14,221 bases of DNA from assembly GCA_001871755.1 (NCBI GenBank), contig MNXL01000148.1, forward strand, positions 1 to 14,221, in the 5' to 3' direction. Source of the DNA: Anaerolineae bacterium CG2_30_64_16 (GTDB taxonomy: Bacteria; Chloroflexota; Anaerolineae; CG2-30-64-16). The notes below the pieces were generated by a model. It saw only the letters and a program-made list of their open reading frames with translations. It had not been told where the DNA came from and searched no databases. The translations under genes and the position numbers were made by a program. Of the stretch, positions 1 through 6,753 are shown piece by piece (positions within the stretch are counted from its first letter, which is position 1; each line of letters starts with the position of its first letter).

Positions 1-90
1 TGGGAAACTGGTAACTTGGGAAACTGGTAACTTGGGAAACTGGTAACTTGGGAAACTGGTAACTTGGGAAACTGGTAACTTGGGAAACTG
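1..90. repeat. 16-bp tandem repeat array
   Basis: The unit TGGGAAACTGGTAACT is repeated head to tail without mismatch at 1-16, 17-32, 33-48, 49-64 and 65-80, with a partial sixth copy at 81-90. It starts at the window edge and may continue upstream. There are no spacers, so it is not a CRISPR. It looks like a VNTR or slippage-prone intergenic array upstream of the methyltransferase gene. Confidence 0.95.
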
Positions 91-100
91 GGAATACCCG

Positions 101-132
101 TCTACCAATCTACCAATCTACCAACCTACCAA
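101..132. repeat. 8-bp tandem repeat array in the 5' region of the first MttB-family gene
   Basis: Three exact copies of TCTACCAA (101-108, 109-116, 117-124) and one variant CCTACCAA (125-132) end six bases before the ribosome binding site. The period is half that of the preceding 16-bp array. TACCA here can pair with TGGTA in the upstream array, so a weak RNA fold is possible; that is inference only. Confidence 0.9.
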
Positions 133-137
133 CACAC

Positions 138-142
138 AGGAG
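138..142 (+). promoter_or_regulatory. ribosome binding site of the first MttB-family gene
   Basis: AGGAG lies 8 nt before the ATG at 151 and supports that start. Confidence 0.8.
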
Positions 143-150
143 AACAAACT

Positions 151-1668
151 ATGCAGGTTAGAAAAACCAACTACACGGTGAATGCCACACCGACGCTGCA
201 AGTGCTGACCGAGGCCGAGGTCGAAGCCATCTACTACGCAGCACTGCGCGTTTTGGAAGAAACCGGCGTTCGGGTTTATGATCAAGAGGGCTGGGACCTG
301 GCGCATGCCGGCGGCGCGGTCGTGGAGGATATCCAGGATGACAGCGCGCTGGTGAAGATGCCGTCCTGGATGGTCGACCGGGCGCGTACAACCCTGCCCG
401 AGCGGGTGCGCGTGCTCGGTCCGGCGGGCCCCGATGGGAAGCGCAAGTACCTGATGGACCTGTTCAAGGACCAGATGTACTACGGGTGTGGCTCTGACAC
501 CCCCTTCACCCTGGACCCGTACAGCCAGCAACGGCGCCGCGCGGTCTACAACGACGTCAAAAACATGGCGAAGATGGCCGAGGCGCTGCCCAACGTGGAC
601 TTCTTCATGTCCCTGGGCATCACGCAGGACACGGCTGTGGGCACCTACGACCGGTGGCAGTACCTGGCCATGTTGGAAGGCACCACCAAACCGATCAACA
701 TCACCGCGGTGGACATCGAGGGTGTCAAAGATCAGCTCGAGATGGCCTACATCCGCCTGGGCGGCAAGGAGGAGTGGCGGAAATCGCCTTGCTTCTCGCT
801 GTACATCGAGCCGGTATCGCCCCTGAGCCACTCCCAGGAGGTGATCCAGAAGCTGCTCTTCAGCGCCGATAACTACATCCCGATGGTCTACACCCCATGT
901 CCGCTGGCCGGCGCCACCGCACCCGCTACCCTGGCCGGCACGGCCGTGCAGGCCCTCACCGAGAGCCTGTTCGGCATCGTCCTCAGCCAGTTGCGCCGGC
1001 CCGGCGCCGAGCTGATCATCGGCGGCCTGATGTCGGCCATGGATATGCAGACCGCGGTCTACTGCTACGGCTCGGCCGAGATGGCGCTGCTCAGCGCGGC
1101 CTACACCGACATCACCAAGTGGCTGCGCGTGCCCGAGTATGAGACGGCCGGCTGCTCCGATGCCAAGTGCTTCGACGAGCAGGCGTGCATGGAAGCCGCC
1201 ATGAATATCTCCGTGGCGGGTCTCATCGGCGGCAATATGATCCACGACATCGGCTACATCGAGCAGGGCCTGTGCAGCAGCCCGCACATGCTGGTCGCTT
1301 CCGACGAGATCATCTCGCGCCTGAAGCGGATCATGCGCGGCATCCCGGTCACGGATGATACCAAGGCGCTGGATGTGTTGAACGAGGTCGGGCCGGGCGG
1401 CCACTTCCTGGCTCACGACCACACCTATACCCGCTTCAAGACCGACATCTGGCGCTCGTCGTTGACCGACCGCCAGGTCTACTCCGACTGGGTGGCGTCT
1501 GGCAGCAAGAGCTACCAGGAGCGCGTCCACGAGCGGGTGATCGAGATCCTGGAGGCCGAGACCGAGCCGTTGTTGGACGTGCAGATGTTCGAGGAGCTGC
1601 GCCGGATCTGCGAGCTGGCCGACGTGCGGCACAAGGACGAAGAGCTCGAAATGTCGATGTTCGTGTAG
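151..1668 (+). CDS. MttB-family corrinoid methyltransferase, non-pyrrolysine type
   Basis: A 505-residue cytoplasmic enzyme of the trimethylamine methyltransferase (MttB) superfamily, of about the usual full length. Family members transfer a methyl group from a tertiary or quaternary amine to a Co(I) corrinoid protein. Family signatures are visible in the C-terminal half: GCSDAK at residues 334-339 and GNMIHDIGYIEQGL beginning at 361, followed by the SDEII..LKRIMRG region. The frame has no internal TAG, so it belongs with the non-Pyl relatives typified by the glycine betaine methyltransferase MtgB, not with Pyl-dependent MttB. AGGAG 8 nt upstream supports the ATG at 151. The substrate cannot be read from the sequence; betaines are plausible. 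It is transcribed alone in this window, with its 3' end facing the convergent ATPase gene across a strong hairpin. The corrinoid partner is probably the one encoded at 12103-12741. Confidence 0.92.
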   Translation: MQVRKTNYTVNATPTLQVLTEAEVEAIYYAALRVLEETGVRVYDQEGWDLAHAGGAVVEDIQDDSALVKMPSWMVDRARTTLPERVRVLGPAGPDGKRKYLMDLFKDQMYYGCGSDTPFTLDPYSQQRRRAVYNDVKNMAKMAEALPNVDFFMSLGITQDTAVGTYDRWQYLAMLEGTTKPINITAVDIEGVKDQLEMAYIRLGGKEEWRKSPCFSLYIEPVSPLSHSQEVIQKLLFSADNYIPMVYTPCPLAGATAPATLAGTAVQALTESLFGIVLSQLRRPGAELIIGGLMSAMDMQTAVYCYGSAEMALLSAAYTDITKWLRVPEYETAGCSDAKCFDEQACMEAAMNISVAGLIGGNMIHDIGYIEQGLCSSPHMLVASDEIISRLKRIMRGIPVTDDTKALDVLNEVGPGGHFLAHDHTYTRFKTDIWRSSLTDRQVYSDWVASGSKSYQERVHERVIEILEAETEPLLDVQMFEELRRICELADVRHKDEELEMSMFV

Positions 1669-1674
1669 GAGAAC

Positions 1675-1688
1675 CGGTTTTCCAACCG
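1675..1688. repeat. small hairpin just after the MttB-family stop codon
   Basis: CGGTT-TTCC-AACCG forms a perfect 5-bp stem with a 4-nt loop, seven bases after the stop codon. The TTCC/AA core resembles the apex of the transposase-flanking hairpins at 5358 and 5927, but it is too short to call the same repeat family. Confidence 0.4.
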
Positions 1689-1703
1689 ATTATCAACGGG
1701 ATC

Positions 1704-1741
1704 GGGATTCCGGTGGGCAGCAGCAGGCCCACCGGAATCCC
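1704..1741. terminator. strong hairpin between convergent genes, likely bidirectional terminator
   Basis: The arms GGGATTCCGGTGGGC (1704-1718) and GCCCACCGGAATCCC (1727-1741) pair perfectly over 15 bp around an 8-nt AGCAGCAG loop, and C1703-G1742 extends the stem. It sits between the 3' ends of the plus-strand MttB-family gene and the minus-strand ATPase gene, where a terminator is expected. No T-run follows on either side, so it is not a textbook intrinsic terminator. Confidence 0.6.
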
Positions 1742-1779
1742 GGTGCCAGTGCGTTGAGACGCAGTGACAACTGCTCGTC

Positions 1780-3171
1780 CTATGCCAGCAGCACGTCTGC
1801 CAATTCAAACAAGCGGATGTCTGTTCGGGTGGCTGCGACCTGTCGCAATGGCTCTGTGAATCCTGACCGGGCGCATATCCCGTAGTGGAGCCTGCGGCCT
1901 GCCAGTTCGGGCAGAACAAGCTTAGCCTTGCGCTCCAGGTTTTCCAAAATGTCAGTGCCCGCCGGGCGGTTTGTCCATTTGCACTCGGTTACCAGTGCGT
2001 TGTTCTCGTCCAGTGCGACCAAGTCAACCTCCTCGTTGGCCCGCCACCATCCGCCGACCTGTGTAGGCACGAATGGCCGTTGACCGCTCTGCCCGGCTCG
2101 CCAAAGGAATTGTCGGCATACATCCTCAAAGACCGGACCGGTGAAGAGATCGAGGTGCGGCAAGACAGCGGTAGTCAGCACTGGCCCATTGGCGCCCATT
2201 TCCAACTGCGACCGGTTTGGGTGAACGAAGCGAAACCAGAATCGGAGAAAATGATCTTTGAGCCGATATAGACCCCGGCGGCTCTTGTGGGGCTGGGTCT
2301 CGGTCACTGGAACAACGCGTTCCACCAGCTGCAGTTGCTGTAGGGTATCCAGGTAGGCCATCGCGCCGTCAAGGCCGGCGGCCTGCTTGATTTCGTTGAG
2401 TCGAGTTCGTCCCGACGCGATAGCCTGCAGCGCGGCGAAGTAGTTGCGGGGCTCGCGCAATTCTTGCTGTAAAATGAAGCGAACTTCATCGTACAGGAAC
2501 GCGCCGCGGGTCAGAATGTTTTCCTGGATATTTGCTTGCAGCGGGCGGTTGGAGATAATAGTTTTCAAATATGCGGGTGTGCCACCGAAGGTCGCGTAGG
2601 CTCGTACCCGATCTTCCGGAGAGTACTCCGGGTAGAACAACTGAGCATCTGCGAACTCCAATGGCTCCAACAGATACTGGGCTGTGCGTCGGCCATAAAG
2701 CGGAGCGCGATACGCCAGTACAGTCTCTTCCATCATGCCGATGTAGGATCCGCACAAGATGAGCATGATGCGTGTTTTGCTCAGCAGTCGATCCCACAGG
2801 CGCTGCAGCACTGACGCTATGGGCGGCACGGCGGCTACCAGGTAGGGGAATTCGTCCAGTACGACGACCAGGCGTTCAGTCTGCGCCAAACGAGCCAGAA
2901 CGGTGAAGATATCTTCCCAGGAGTTGTAGACCGGTGCAGGCGCTTCAACGCCAACTTGAACCGCATTGACTGCGGCAGAGAAGCTCGAACGCAGCACAGC
3001 TTCGGCTGCCAAATCGGCGACATAGAAGATGTGCCGTTTGCCCTCACAGAAGCGGGCCAACAGTTCTGTCTTTCCTACGCGGCGACGTCCATACAGCACG
3101 AAAAGCTCCGCCTGGTCTGAGGCGTAGCGTTGCTCCAGGAGGCGCAGTTCTGATGTGCGGTTGACGAACAT
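1780..3171 (-). CDS. Archaeal-type ATPase fused to DUF234 (PD-(D/E)xK nuclease-like) domain
   Basis: A 463-residue protein of the ATPase_2/DUF234 type, abundant in archaea and scattered in bacteria. The Walker A motif is G28-RRRV-GKT (28-35) and the Walker B is LVVVLDEFPYL (101-111, D106/E107). A sensor-1-like strand with CGSYIGMM spans about 140-147, YGRR is at 159-162, and GGTPAYL at 196-202 is typical of the family. A winged-helix stretch covers about 245-300. The C-terminal domain has D383 in NEEVDLV and E396-C-K398 in VTECKW, the spacing of a PD-(D/E)xK nuclease core. The role is unsettled for this family; mobile or defence-like functions are suspected. GC is visibly lower than in the flanking methyltransferase and HyuA genes, and the gene points against both, so it looks like an inserted unit. 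The start at 3171 is a good ATG, with a 25-bp palindrome about 35 bp upstream. Confidence 0.88.
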   Translation of the reverse strand: MFVNRTSELRLLEQRYASDQAELFVLYGRRRVGKTELLARFCEGKRHIFYVADLAAEAVLRSSFSAAVNAVQVGVEAPAPVYNSWEDIFTVLARLAQTERLVVVLDEFPYLVAAVPPIASVLQRLWDRLLSKTRIMLILCGSYIGMMEETVLAYRAPLYGRRTAQYLLEPLEFADAQLFYPEYSPEDRVRAYATFGGTPAYLKTIISNRPLQANIQENILTRGAFLYDEVRFILQQELREPRNYFAALQAIASGRTRLNEIKQAAGLDGAMAYLDTLQQLQLVERVVPVTETQPHKSRRGLYRLKDHFLRFWFRFVHPNRSQLEMGANGPVLTTAVLPHLDLFTGPVFEDVCRQFLWRAGQSGQRPFVPTQVGGWWRANEEVDLVALDENNALVTECKWTNRPAGTDILENLERKAKLVLPELAGRRLHYGICARSGFTEPLRQVAATRTDIRLFELADVLLA

Positions 3172-3204
3172 GGCTGGCTCCTTCCAAGGGAAGCTGGATT
3201 AGAA

Positions 3205-3229
3205 AATCTGGATTATGATAATCTAGATT
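3205..3229. promoter_or_regulatory. 25-bp near-perfect palindrome upstream of the ATPase gene
   Basis: The left arm AATCTGGATTAT (3205-3216) and right arm ATAATCTAGATT (3218-3229) are inverted copies with one mismatch around a single central G. A3204-T3230 extends the pairing. It is AT-rich inside GC-rich DNA and contains -10-like TATGAT. It lies in the divergent intergenic region between the ATPase gene and the HyuA-like gene, so it is a candidate operator or protein-binding site for one or both. Confidence 0.6.
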
Positions 3230-3308
3230 TCTCTAAATCATTCTAGCACATCTTGTGCCAAAAGGCGAAAAGGTCAATCACAGAAAAGAGAACGTTCGAC
3301 CATGCGAC

Positions 3309-3315
3309 AGGGGAG
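3309..3315 (+). promoter_or_regulatory. ribosome binding site that sets the HyuA-like start at TTG 3321
   Basis: AGGGGAG lies 5 nt before an in-frame TTG at 3321. The longer reading from GTG 3255 has no comparable site and adds 22 charged, non-family residues. Confidence 0.65.
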
Positions 3316-3320
3316 ATCGA

Positions 3321-5333
3321 TTGAACGCACTGTCAGATAACCCGGAAAACCTGGTGCTGGGCATCGATACCGGCGGCACATATACCGACGCGGTGCTGAT
3401 GGAATACCATTCGCGGCGAGTGCTGGCCACACACAAAAGCCTCACCACCAAACGCGATTTTGCGATCGGCATCGAGCAGGTGATCGACGGCATCGCTATC
3501 GATAACCCGGCGGACATCAGGATGGTCTCGATCTCGACCACCCTGGCCACCAACGCCATCGCCGAGGGCAAGGGCAAACGAGTCGGCCTGCTGCTGATCG
3601 GTTATGACCCCGATCTGGTCGCGTCTTTCAAAATGGAAAGCCGCTTCGCCACCCCGCACTACTACTACTTTGCCGGGGGGCATGATCTGTACGGCCGGGA
3701 AAAAGCCGAGCTCGATCTGCCGGCGATTTTGGCGCAGGTCAACCAGATCAAAGGCCAGGTGGACGCGCTCGCCGTCTCCAGCTATTTCAGCCCGCTCAAC
3801 CCGGAACACGAGAACCGGGTCTATCGGGCGATCACGCGCATCTGCGATCTGCCGATCGTGTTGGGGCACCAGCTTTCGACGAAGTTGGGCTCCATTGAGC
3901 GCGCCACCACCGCGGCCCTCAACGCGGCGCTGCTGGCCGTGCTGCAAGATTTCATCATCGCGGTGCGCCGCGCCATGGCGCGGCGCCAGATCGATGCGCC
4001 GCTCATGGTCGTGCGCGGGGACGGCACCTTGATGAGCGATGAGTTTGCGGCCCGCACGCCCGTGGAGACGATCCACTCCGGCCCCGCGGCCAGCGCCATC
4101 GGCGGCCGGTTTCTCTCCGGCCTGGACGATGCCCTGATCGTGGATGTCGGGGGCACTACCACCGACCTGGCTTTGATCGCGCAGGGCCAGGTGACTGTCA
4201 GTGCGGCGGGCGCCACGGTCGGCCACTACAAGACCTCGGTGCAGGCCGCGAACCTGCTCTCCATCGCTCTGGGCGGCGATAGTCACATCACGGTGGGCCG
4301 CGAGAAACAGATCGCGGTCGGGCCCGAGCGGGTCCGGCCGTTGTCGCACCTGGCCGCCGAACACGAGGGTGTCGCGAAGCGCCTCAAGGCGTTGGCGCGG
4401 CGGCCGTGGGCGCAGGCCACCCCGGACAACCTGGAGTACTGGTTGTTGTTGCGCGAACCGCCGGAAGCCCTGCTGGAATCCGGGCAAGAGAAGGCGTTGG
4501 TCGATCTGTTGCGGGATGGCCCCCTCCCCGTCCCGGAAATCTTGAAAGAGCTCAAGCTGATGCATGCCGTGCAGTTGGACGCTCGGGAGCTGATGCGCCA
4601 GGAGATCATCGGCAAGGCTGGGTTGACCCCGACCGATCTGATGCACATCGAGGGCACACACGCGCCCTGGAACGTGGAGGCCGCCCAACTGGCGCTGGAG
4701 GTGTTCGCGCACAACCAGTATCGCGACCCGGATGAGCTGCGGCGGGAGATCTGGGCGCGCATCGCCGAGATGGCCGTCCATGCGATCGTCACCTTTCTGA
4801 GCGGCAAGGACCTGGAACCGCCCGGCGCCGTTCACTCGCACGCCGATCGCGACATGGCGCATTGGTTCTTCTACAACAGCCTCTACCCCACGCACCCGCA
4901 ACTGGAGACCCGCTTCCGCCTGCGCCAGCCCATCATCGGCATCGGCGCGCCGGCGGGCCTGTTCCTGGGCAAGGTGGCCGAGGGGTTGCACACAGAGCTG
5001 ATCCTGCCCGAGCACTTCGAGGTGGCGAACGCGGTGGGCGCGATCGCCGGCACGGTGATGGTCGTCGAGGAGATCCTGGTCTATCCGATACTGACCAGCT
5101 CCGGGCTGGAGGTGATCGGCTATCACGTGCAGACCGGCGAGGAGCGCTTCGACTTCGAGGATCTGGCGGACGCCATGGCCCAGGCTCGCACGCTGTGTCG
5201 GGAGCGCGCGTTAGGGGCGGCCATCCGCTCCGGCGCGGATAACCCGCAGGTCACCCTGGAAGAGCGGACCGACGGCCTGGACACTTACCGCGTCCGGGCG
5301 AAGGCGATGGGCAAGCCGCGGCTGGCGCGGTGA
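3321..5333 (+). CDS. HyuA-type hydantoinase/oxoprolinase-family ASKHA protein
   Basis: A 670-residue protein read from TTG 3321 (an alternative GTG at 3255 would give 692). The N-terminal phosphate-binding loop is DTGGTYTD (16-23) and the second is DVGGTTTD (275-282), the paired signature of the hydantoinase A/5-oxoprolinase ATP-binding fold. SIERATTAALNAALL, HSGPAASAIGG and the C-terminal GIGAPAGLFLG...VANAVGAIAG segments also fit. Between the second loop and the C-terminal region lies a long helical stretch (about residues 340-520) that I do not recognise from classical HyuA. Real hydantoinases need a HyuB partner, and none is present. Its position among corrinoid methyltransferase genes suggests ATP-driven hydrolysis of a methylated hydantoin or lactam, or an activase-like role; both are inference. 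It has few cysteines and no visible Fe-S motif. A REP-like hairpin follows about 25 nt downstream. Confidence 0.85.
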   Translation: MNALSDNPENLVLGIDTGGTYTDAVLMEYHSRRVLATHKSLTTKRDFAIGIEQVIDGIAIDNPADIRMVSISTTLATNAIAEGKGKRVGLLLIGYDPDLVASFKMESRFATPHYYYFAGGHDLYGREKAELDLPAILAQVNQIKGQVDALAVSSYFSPLNPEHENRVYRAITRICDLPIVLGHQLSTKLGSIERATTAALNAALLAVLQDFIIAVRRAMARRQIDAPLMVVRGDGTLMSDEFAARTPVETIHSGPAASAIGGRFLSGLDDALIVDVGGTTTDLALIAQGQVTVSAAGATVGHYKTSVQAANLLSIALGGDSHITVGREKQIAVGPERVRPLSHLAAEHEGVAKRLKALARRPWAQATPDNLEYWLLLREPPEALLESGQEKALVDLLRDGPLPVPEILKELKLMHAVQLDARELMRQEIIGKAGLTPTDLMHIEGTHAPWNVEAAQLALEVFAHNQYRDPDELRREIWARIAEMAVHAIVTFLSGKDLEPPGAVHSHADRDMAHWFFYNSLYPTHPQLETRFRLRQPIIGIGAPAGLFLGKVAEGLHTELILPEHFEVANAVGAIAGTVMVVEEILVYPILTSSGLEVIGYHVQTGEERFDFEDLADAMAQARTLCRERALGAAIRSGADNPQVTLEERTDGLDTYRVRAKAMGKPRLAR

Positions 5334-5342
5334 GGACCCCTA

Positions 5343-5376
5343 CTTTTCAACTTCAGGCAGGGATTTCCAATCCCTG
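5343..5376 (+). repeat. left 34-bp repeat with REP-like hairpin
   Basis: Begins CTTTTCAACTTCAGG and ends in a perfect hairpin at 5358-5376 (arms CAGGGATT and AATCCCTG, loop TCC). Identical to 5912-5945. It lies just after the HyuA-like stop codon and upstream of the transposase ribosome binding site. Confidence 0.9.
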
Positions 5377-5389
5377 AGTGCGCATCCCG

Positions 5390-5395
5390 AGGAGG
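5390..5395 (+). promoter_or_regulatory. ribosome binding site of the transposase gene
   Basis: AGGAGG lies 5 nt before the ATG at 5401. Confidence 0.75.
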
Positions 5396-5400
5396 ATCAC

Positions 5401-5847
5401 ATGGCCTACTGGCGCCTATTCTATCATTTCGTCTGGACAACCAAGAACCGTGAACCGCTGTTGACGCCGGACATAGCCCCCAACGTCTATCGCTTCTTGC
5501 ACGCCGAGGCTATCAAGATGTATGTGCCACTGTTTGTCATTGGTGGTATCGAGGATCACGCGCATGTATTGACGGCAGTACGCCCTGCAGTTTCGCCCGC
5601 GGGCTTCATGAAACAGCTTAAGGGCAGCAGTTCTCGCTTCATCTCGCTGGAGTTCAAGCGCCCGTTCGAGTGGCAGGAAGGTTACGGAGTGCTGTCGGTA
5701 TCAGAACATGACGTGCCAACCGTGATTGCCTATATCGAACGCCAGAAGCAGCATCATGCAGAAGGCACGACTATCGAGAGATGGGAACAAACGCACGACT
5801 GGAATTTTGGGCCACAAGGCGACTGGCCGGCTGCACAGGTAGGGTGA
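5401..5847 (+). CDS. tnpA: Y1-type (HUH) transposase, IS200-like or REP-associated
   Basis: A 148-residue single-domain HUH endonuclease of the Y1_Tnp family. The N-terminus YHFVWTTKNREPLL is typical. The metal-binding HUH motif is D52-H53-A-H55, and the predicted nucleophile is Tyr111 in AYIERQKQHH. WQEGYGVLSVS (91-101) matches the family core. Such enzymes cut and rejoin single-stranded DNA at hairpin-marked ends. The length is normal and no disruption is seen, so it may be active. The stop codon lies inside a downstream hairpin (5842-5860). It could be classed as IS200 TnpA or as a REP-associated transposase; the flanking 34-bp repeats fit both. GC is lower than in the neighbouring metabolic genes. 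Confidence 0.88.
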   Translation: MAYWRLFYHFVWTTKNREPLLTPDIAPNVYRFLHAEAIKMYVPLFVIGGIEDHAHVLTAVRPAVSPAGFMKQLKGSSSRFISLEFKRPFEWQEGYGVLSVSEHDVPTVIAYIERQKQHHAEGTTIERWEQTHDWNFGPQGDWPAAQVG

Positions 5848-5912
5848 ATCGAATTCACCCTCTCAAGCTGAGAAGTCGCCTCAGCGACTTGGGGCGTAGC
5901 GCCTGAGGGCGC
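5842..5912. repeat. cluster of three hairpins downstream of the transposase gene
   Basis: Three consecutive stems are present: GGGTGAAT-CGA-ATTCACCC (5842-5860, overlapping the stop codon), AAGTCGC-CTCA-GCGACTT (5873-5890) and GCGCC-TGAG-GGCGC (5899-5912). All arms pair perfectly. They run directly into the right 34-bp repeat, so they probably form the structured right end of the element or terminate the transposase transcript. Confidence 0.65.
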
Positions 5913-5945
5913 TTTTCAACTTCAGGCAGGGATTTCCAATCCCTG
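5912..5945 (+). repeat. right 34-bp repeat with REP-like hairpin
   Basis: Exact copy of 5343-5376 in the same orientation, with its hairpin at 5927-5945. It ends 9 nt before the GGAG ribosome binding site of the GntR-type gene, so this end of the element may also lie in that gene's 5' untranslated region. Confidence 0.9.
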
Positions 5946-5966
5946 TCCTGGCACGGAGACGCCGAC

Positions 5967-6617
5967 ATGGACACACAACAGGTTGATACGCAGCGAGCTT
6001 ACGGCATCCTGCGCACGCGGATCACGACCCTCGACCTGGCGCCCGGCGCGGCCCTCAACGAGCAGCACCTGGCCGCTGACCTGGAACTGCCGCTGGCCGC
6101 GGTGTGGGAGGCGCTCAAGCTGCTGGCTCACGACCACCTGGTGGTGATCACCCCGCGGCACGGCCCCTACGTGGCCGACGTCAACCTCCCCGATCTGGAG
6201 CAGCTCAGCGAGCTGCGCGTGTCGCTGGAGTCGTTGTCCGCCCGGCTGGCCGCGCAGCGGGCCACCGCCGATGATCTCGCAGCGCTGGCCGCGCTGCGCC
6301 AGGAGCAGATCGCGACCGACCCCGCGGACGCGCAGGCTTTATTTGCGGTGGATCACAAGTTCCACCAGGCCATCGCCCGCGCCGCCAACAACAGCTATCT
6401 CGCCCAAGCGCTGGATCACTTCTTCGGGTTGTCGCAGCGGCTGTGGTATCGGGTGCTGCCCCACCTGGCGTTCCTGCCTTCAGCCGTGGAGAAACATATC
6501 GACCTGGTGGAAGCCATCCGTACAGGGGACGCGGATCGCGCCGAAGGGATCATGCGCCATCACGTGGCCGACTTCTACGATCGGGTGCGCCAGGTGCTGG
6601 CCGTGCAAGGCAGGTAG
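5967..6617 (+). CDS. GntR/FCD-family protein with atypical recognition helix
   Basis: A 216-residue protein with an N-terminal winged helix (about 5-75) and a C-terminal all-helical FCD ligand domain (about 80-212), the layout of the FadR subgroup of GntR regulators. FCD metal-ligand positions are kept: D129 and H133 in DHKFH, H177 in KHIDLVEAI, and H199 in MRHHV. The recognition-helix consensus SRTPVREAL is replaced by PLAAVWEAL (42-50), so both DNA-contact arginines are absent. GGAG lies 8 nt before the ATG. It is a tandem paralogue of residues 1-226 of the next gene; more than half the positions are identical by eye. It might regulate the methyl-transfer genes in response to a small carboxylate ligand, or it may no longer bind DNA in the usual way. 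Confidence 0.85.
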   Translation: MDTQQVDTQRAYGILRTRITTLDLAPGAALNEQHLAADLELPLAAVWEALKLLAHDHLVVITPRHGPYVADVNLPDLEQLSELRVSLESLSARLAAQRATADDLAALAALRQEQIATDPADAQALFAVDHKFHQAIARAANNSYLAQALDHFFGLSQRLWYRVLPHLAFLPSAVEKHIDLVEAIRTGDADRAEGIMRHHVADFYDRVRQVLAVQGR

Positions 6618-6688
6618 GGGTTTGGGGGGTGGGGAAGGTGGCGATTCCCGTATTGCATACTGCATATCCACCACATCCCCGTATCACG

Positions 6689-6721
6689 AAATCTGAAATC
6701 GAAAATCCAAAATCTGAAATC
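6689..6721. repeat. short AT-rich direct repeats between the two GntR-type genes
   Basis: AAATCTGAAATC occurs at 6689-6700 and again at 6710-6721, separated by GAAAATCCA. This low-complexity AAATC-rich tract sits in the 136-nt gap before the fusion gene. I see no promoter consensus in it. Confidence 0.6.
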
Positions 6722-6743
6722 CGCAATATGCTGTTTGCCTGGT

Positions 6744-6748
6744 GGAGG
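6744..6748 (+). promoter_or_regulatory. ribosome binding site that sets the fusion gene start at GTG 6754
   Basis: GGAGG lies 5 nt before GTG 6754. It overlaps the alternative GTG at 6742, which would add only four residues and has no site of its own. Confidence 0.6.
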
Positions 6749-6753
6749 ACAAC

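Larger units (their letters stand above)
5343..5945 (+). mobile_element. IS200-like/REP-transposase unit bracketed by 34-bp direct repeats
   Basis: Identical 34-bp sequences at 5343-5376 and 5912-5945 lie in the same orientation on either side of a single-domain Y1 transposase gene. Each ends in the hairpin CAGGGATT-TCC-AATCCCTG. Same-strand subterminal hairpins at both ends are the arrangement recognised by IS200/IS605 TnpA and by REP-associated TnpA (RAYT). There is no tnpB. The exact cleavage sites cannot be set from one copy. Confidence 0.7.

Noticed and set aside
1..132. CRISPR array
   Set aside because: Units are directly adjacent with no variable spacers and only 8 or 16 bp long, and no cas genes are present.
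118..1632. Minus-strand open frame opposite the first MttB-family gene
   Set aside because: Antisense shadow with His/Val/Asp-rich composition. It even reads through the tandem repeats, and there is no family similarity.
151..1668. Pyrrolysine-containing MttB
   Set aside because: No in-frame TAG in this gene or in the second copy through 14221, and no pyl genes in the window. Both are non-Pyl relatives.
3255..3320. Upstream GTG start for the HyuA-like gene
   Set aside because: The 22 extra residues are charged and not family-like, and there is no ribosome binding site at 3255, whereas AGGGGAG precedes TTG 3321.
3333..5126. Long minus-strand open frame (597 codons) opposite the HyuA-like gene
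   Set aside because: Composition is Arg/His/Gln/Gly-rich low-complexity sequence with no motifs, typical of the antisense shadow of a GC-rich gene. The plus-strand gene has clear family motifs.
5401..5847. IS605-type element with tnpB/RNA-guided nuclease and omega RNA
   Set aside because: No tnpB-like frame lies beside the transposase. The unit contains only the Y1 gene and hairpin ends.
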